Origin: Vibrio maritimus
Lineage (GTDB): Bacteria > Pseudomonadota > Gammaproteobacteria > Enterobacterales > Vibrionaceae
Length of the DNA stretch: 64,000 bases
Assembly: GCF_021441885.1 (NCBI RefSeq)
Contig: NZ_CP090438.1
Coordinates: forward strand, 2,170,001 to 2,234,000
Direction: 5' to 3'
Part shown: positions 61,315 to 64,000 of the stretch, piece after piece
Layout: each line of letters begins with the position of its first letter
How positions within the stretch are numbered: the stretch's first letter is position 1
Position numbers and translations under genes: made by a program
Notes under the pieces: generated by a model
The model's database searches: none
Seen by the model: the letters and a program-made list of their open reading frames with translations, nothing else
What the model was told of the DNA's origin: nothing

Positions 61315-62715
61315 ATGACTTACGCGCCTGTAACTGACGTACTAAGCGGTAAGCTAGCTGTTGACAGTGAAGTAACTGTTCGCGGCTGGATCCGTTCGCG
61401 TCGTGATTCCAAAGCTGGAATCTCTTTCCTTGCCATCTACGACGGCTCTTGTTTCGACCCGATTCAGGCCGTGGTCCCAAATAATCTAAATAATTACGAA
61501 GAAGAAGTTCTAAAACTGACTACTGGTTGTTCAGTAGAAGTAACGGGCAAAATCGTAGAATCTCCAGCAAAAGGTCAAGACTTTGAGCTAGCAGCGACTG
61601 ACGTTAAGGTTGTTGGTTGGGTTGAAGATGCCGAGACTTACCCAATGGCTAAGACTCGTCACTCAATCGAATACCTACGTGAAGTAGCGCACCTTCGTCC
61701 ACGTACTAACGTGATTGGTGCAGTTGCACGTGTTCGTAACTGTCTATCTCAAGCGATTCACCGCTTCTACCACGAGCAAGGTTTCTTCTGGACTTCTGCA
61801 CCACTTATCACAGCGTCTGACGCTGAAGGTGCAGGCGAAATGTTCCGCGTGTCTACTCTAGACCTAGAAAACCTACCTCGCACTGAAAAAGGCGACGTAG
61901 ACTTTAACGAAGACTTCTTCGGTAAAGAGACGTTCCTAACCGTATCTGGTCAGCTAAACGCAGAAGCTTACGCTTGTGCACTAAGCAAGGTTTACACCTT
62001 TGGTCCAACGTTCCGTGCAGAAAACTCAAACACCAGTCGCCACCTAGCGGAATTCTGGATGGTTGAGCCTGAAGTCGCATTCGCAGATCTAGAAGACGTG
62101 GCTAAGCTTGCTGAAGACATGCTTAAGTATGTATTTAAGGCAGTACTAGCAGAGCGTCGCGATGACCTTGAGTTCTTTGCTCAACGCATCGACAAGCAAG
62201 CGATCGCTCGTCTAGAGCAGTTCGTTGATGCTGACTTCGCACAAGTTGACTACACTGACGCAATCCAAATCCTTCTAGATTCTGGTCGTGAGTTCGAATT
62301 CCCAGTTGAATGGGGTATCGACATGTCTTCTGAGCACGAGCGTTACCTAGCTGAAGAACACTTCAAAGCGCCGGTAATCGTTAAGAACTACCCGAAAGAC
62401 ATCAAGGCATTCTACATGCGCTTGAACGACGACGGTAAAACCGTTGCTGCAATGGACGTACTAGCACCTGGCATTGGTGAAATCATCGGTGGTGCACAGC
62501 GTGAAGAGCGTCTAGACATTCTAGATGACCGCATGCGCGCTATGAACATCGATCCAGAGCACATGAACTGGTACCGCGACCTACGTCGTTACGGCACAGT
62601 GCCTCACGCTGGCTTCGGTCTTGGTTTTGAGCGTCTAGTGTCTTACGTGACTGGCATGGGCAACGTTCGTGACGTTATCCCATTCCCACGTACTCCACGT
62701 AGTGCGAACTTCTAA
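61315..62715 (+). CDS. asnS: Asparaginyl-tRNA synthetase
   Basis: Charges tRNA-Asn. From ATG 61315 the product has 466 residues, exactly the E. coli length; a frame open from 61276 is longer by 13 codons without support. The OB-fold anticodon-binding domain (residues 15-105, [20 protein letters not shown]) is followed by class II motif 2 ([21 protein letters not shown]) and motif 3 ([16 protein letters not shown]). Codon use is strongly biased (CTA Leu, GGT Gly), as for highly expressed vibrio genes. GGAG lies 12 nt upstream of the ATG. Confidence 0.96.
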   Translation: MTYAPVTDVLSGKLAVDSEVTVRGWIRSRRDSKAGISFLAIYDGSCFDPIQAVVPNNLNNYEEEVLKLTTGCSVEVTGKIVESPAKGQDFELAATDVKVVGWVEDAETYPMAKTRHSIEYLREVAHLRPRTNVIGAVARVRNCLSQAIHRFYHEQGFFWTSAPLITASDAEGAGEMFRVSTLDLENLPRTEKGDVDFNEDFFGKETFLTVSGQLNAEAYACALSKVYTFGPTFRAENSNTSRHLAEFWMVEPEVAFADLEDVAKLAEDMLKYVFKAVLAERRDDLEFFAQRIDKQAIARLEQFVDADFAQVDYTDAIQILLDSGREFEFPVEWGIDMSSEHERYLAEEHFKAPVIVKNYPKDIKAFYMRLNDDGKTVAAMDVLAPGIGEIIGGAQREERLDILDDRMRAMNIDPEHMNWYRDLRRYGTVPHAGFGLGFERLVSYVTGMGNVRDVIPFPRTPRSANF

Positions 62716-62739
62716 GCAAAATTGCTGGAATATCATTTC

Positions 62740-62769
62740 AAAAGGTCACCTATTTAGGTGGCCTTTTTT
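62740..62769 (+). terminator. Intrinsic terminator of asnS
   Basis: AAAAGGTCACCTA / TAGGTGGCCTTTTTT hairpin with one G-T pair and a T-run, 25 bp after the asnS stop. Confidence 0.9.
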
Positions 62770-62903
62770 GTTGGCGCTTCTCCTAGTGTTAGGCCTTCAA
62801 TACTGAGCGCTTAGTTTTCGTTTTCGAAGCATTTTTTGCATTGGTAAACCAGCAAATCCACACTACATTTAGAGGGTGCATGACCACATATTGAGGTGTC
62901 TAA

Positions 62904-63212
62904 ATGGGTAAGTTTACAAAAAACGATATCGAATATTTCGGTGAAAGTAATGGCGTTCATAAGTGGGAGTCTCCCACTGGCCAACCATACTATTGGCACC
63001 CAGACTGGTTACATGTAGCTGAAGACGAAACTGGCTTACATTCAAAGCAGACTCTGGATATCAGTAACAGCGAAGAGGCAACAAAAGAACACGCCGCAAG
63101 CGCGATTCTCAAACACATAAATGATTGGGCAAAGAACAAATTCGATAACAACCCTGATATAGAAACTCAGGCTATCGAATCTGAACACGACTTAAAAGGC
63201 TTCGATGACTAA
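62904..63212 (+). CDS. Hypothetical acidic small protein
   Basis: 102 residues, soluble, acidic at the C-terminus (EHDLKGFDD). The N-terminal half is Trp/His/Tyr-rich (HKWESPTGQPYYWHPDWLHV), a compact beta-like stretch; a helical second half (EEATKEHAASAILKHINDWA) follows. GAGGTG lies 7 nt before the ATG and a strong terminator immediately follows the stop, so it is a true independent gene. No family recognised. Confidence 0.75.
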   Translation: MGKFTKNDIEYFGESNGVHKWESPTGQPYYWHPDWLHVAEDETGLHSKQTLDISNSEEATKEHAASAILKHINDWAKNKFDNNPDIETQAIESEHDLKGFDD

Positions 63213-63245
63213 AAAAGCAAAGGCCTGTTTGAGGCCTTTGCTTTT
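63213..63245. terminator. Bidirectional terminator between convergent genes
   Basis: AAAAGCAAAGGCCT / AGGCCTTTGCTTTT, a 14-bp stem with a 5-nt loop and A/T-runs on both sides, shared by the hypothetical small gene (plus) and the alginate lyase gene (minus). Confidence 0.92.
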
Positions 63246-63258
63246 ATCGAGTGCTTGA

Positions 63259-64000
63259 TTATTGATGCGAGACCCAAAAGTCATACACAACGACTTCACC
63301 ATAGTTGTCAGGGTCATCGGTATACGACCCTTCTTTCTCAGGATTACTTTGGGTGTAGTTGCCAATCTTAAAGTAAGCTTCGCCGTAGTCGAGATCCATC
63401 AACACAGTAGTACTGCCATCTTTCACCAAGTACTGACTTGCGTTGCCCGACGCATAAGCGCTTCCAAGGTTGCCATCTTCACTGTAATAAACGTAGTGCT
63501 TACCATCGATAACCTCGAACATTACTTCATGAATCGTTCCTAACGAGTAGTTCGTTTTAATGGTCAAGTCATCACGTAACACGCCGCCATTGAACGATAA
63601 GAATAGATGAGAGCCCTCTAGACGAAGTACCAAAGAATCATCAATACCAGCTTCTTTGTTTCCGTGGATCTGAGTCGCAACTAGATGATCTTTGACTATC
63701 GGAAGATGAGTAATGGCTTGCTTAGCGTAAACCACATGCTTACCAGTCGTTGTCCAATAGATATCCGAACTACCATCAGCCTCTCGCTCTCGAAGCTCTG
63801 ATCGGATATAGCTTGAGTTAGGCGTCGTACCATTGTTCGAGCGAACCGGTGCTCTAAACACTATGCCGTTACGATCATCATTGACGTAGAAATACTCATT
63901 ACTCTCTTGATACAACGTCTTGTCTTCTGTGCCATCCGGATAGGTAATCTTCCATTGATTGTAGTTACTCATCAAATCAGATGGATACTCAGCATTGCCG
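63259..64000 (-). CDS. PL7-family alginate lyase, C-terminal part
   Basis: The frame is open to the right edge, so the gene starts outside the window; a TTG at 63975 is internal because the preceding codons continue the domain (EYPSDLMSNYNQWK, the usual beginning of the PL7 lyase fold). The catalytic signatures are complete: SYIRSELRE (Arg/Glu), QIHG (catalytic Gln/His) and YFKIGNYTQSN (catalytic Tyr). QIHG favours polyguluronate-active enzymes according to known PL7 members. It degrades alginate by beta-elimination, probably secreted; the signal peptide would lie outside the window. A terminator follows. Confidence 0.9.
   Translation of the reverse strand, partial: GNAEYPSDLMSNYNQWKITYPDGTEDKTLYQESNEYFYVNDDRNGIVFRAPVRSNNGTTPNSSYIRSELREREADGSSDIYWTTTGKHVVYAKQAITHLPIVKDHLVATQIHGNKEAGIDDSLVLRLEGSHLFLSFNGGVLRDDLTIKTNYSLGTIHEVMFEVIDGKHYVYYSEDGNLGSAYASGNASQYLVKDGSTTVLMDLDYGEAYFKIGNYTQSNPEKEGSYTDDPDNYGEVVVYDFWVSHQ

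Overview
The window reads as one continuous piece of a Vibrio chromosome (Gammaproteobacteria, Vibrionaceae). The grounds are Vibrio-like protein sequences throughout, a fused MrpA-MrpB Na+/H+ antiporter operon, a 506-residue class I fumarase, H-NOX signalling genes, and the familiar order fumarase / pabB / nudL-like / serine transporter / serine dehydratase / chemoreceptor / asnS. An alginate lyase at the right edge fits a marine, possibly algae-associated species. The species cannot be fixed from sequence alone. I see no rRNA, tRNA, CRISPR array, transposase, integrase or phage gene.

Layout, left to right. 0-5.5 kb: glycerol regulon, with glpR-glpA-glpB on the minus strand diverging from glpF-glpK; the shared spacer carries a CRP-like site and phased GlpR-like half-sites. 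5.5-10.4 kb: a small membrane protein and an AttH/CrtC-type lipoprotein with its FtsX-like permease and LolD-like ATPase. 10.6-13.1 kb: a membrane hybrid histidine kinase. 13.3-20.2 kb: an efflux operon (FUSC pump, outer-membrane factor, DUF1656, HlyD adaptor) continuing into a potassium channel and an AI-2E/PerM protein. 20.2-28.8 kb: mixed single genes (kinase-fold protein, LPD1-like metallopeptidase-like protein, GST, LysR/serine hydrolase/outer-membrane protein group, PsiE, a MerR-controlled metallo-beta-lactamase-fold hydrolase, PilZ protein). 28.9-34.7 kb: a 24-codon membrane miniprotein and the six-gene Mrp antiporter operon. 35.0-38.7 kb: rhodanese, then a transporter / cyclic-nucleotide-domain kinase / response-regulator operon. 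38.9 kb: a 123-bp REPIN-like element. 39.0-44.9 kb: ycjF-ycjX, a small membrane protein, fumarase and pabB.

44.9-52.9 kb is the most interesting part: an 8-kb signalling block lies between pabB and the nudL-like gene, which are neighbours in E. coli. It holds a hybrid histidine kinase, an H-NOX heme sensor, an uncharacterised cysteine-rich protein, a PAS/degenerate-GGDEF/EAL phosphodiesterase, two tandem paralogous small proteins of unknown function, an RpoS/RpoQ-like sigma factor and a stand-alone HPt protein. Together they could couple nitric oxide sensing to cyclic-di-GMP, phosphorelay and promoter selection; this is inference from content and adjacency.

52.9-64.0 kb: CoA pyrophosphatase-like Nudix protein, sdaC-sdaA with a terminator between them, a three-gene membrane glycosyltransferase module, a chemoreceptor with a CxxCH heme-c motif in its sensor domain, asnS, a small conserved-looking protein, and the 3' part of a PL7 alginate lyase that runs off the right edge.

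Many minus-strand operons show 1-14 bp overlaps, indicating translational coupling. Several start codons were moved downstream of the longest reading frame because of ribosome binding sites or homology, and each case is stated in its entry.
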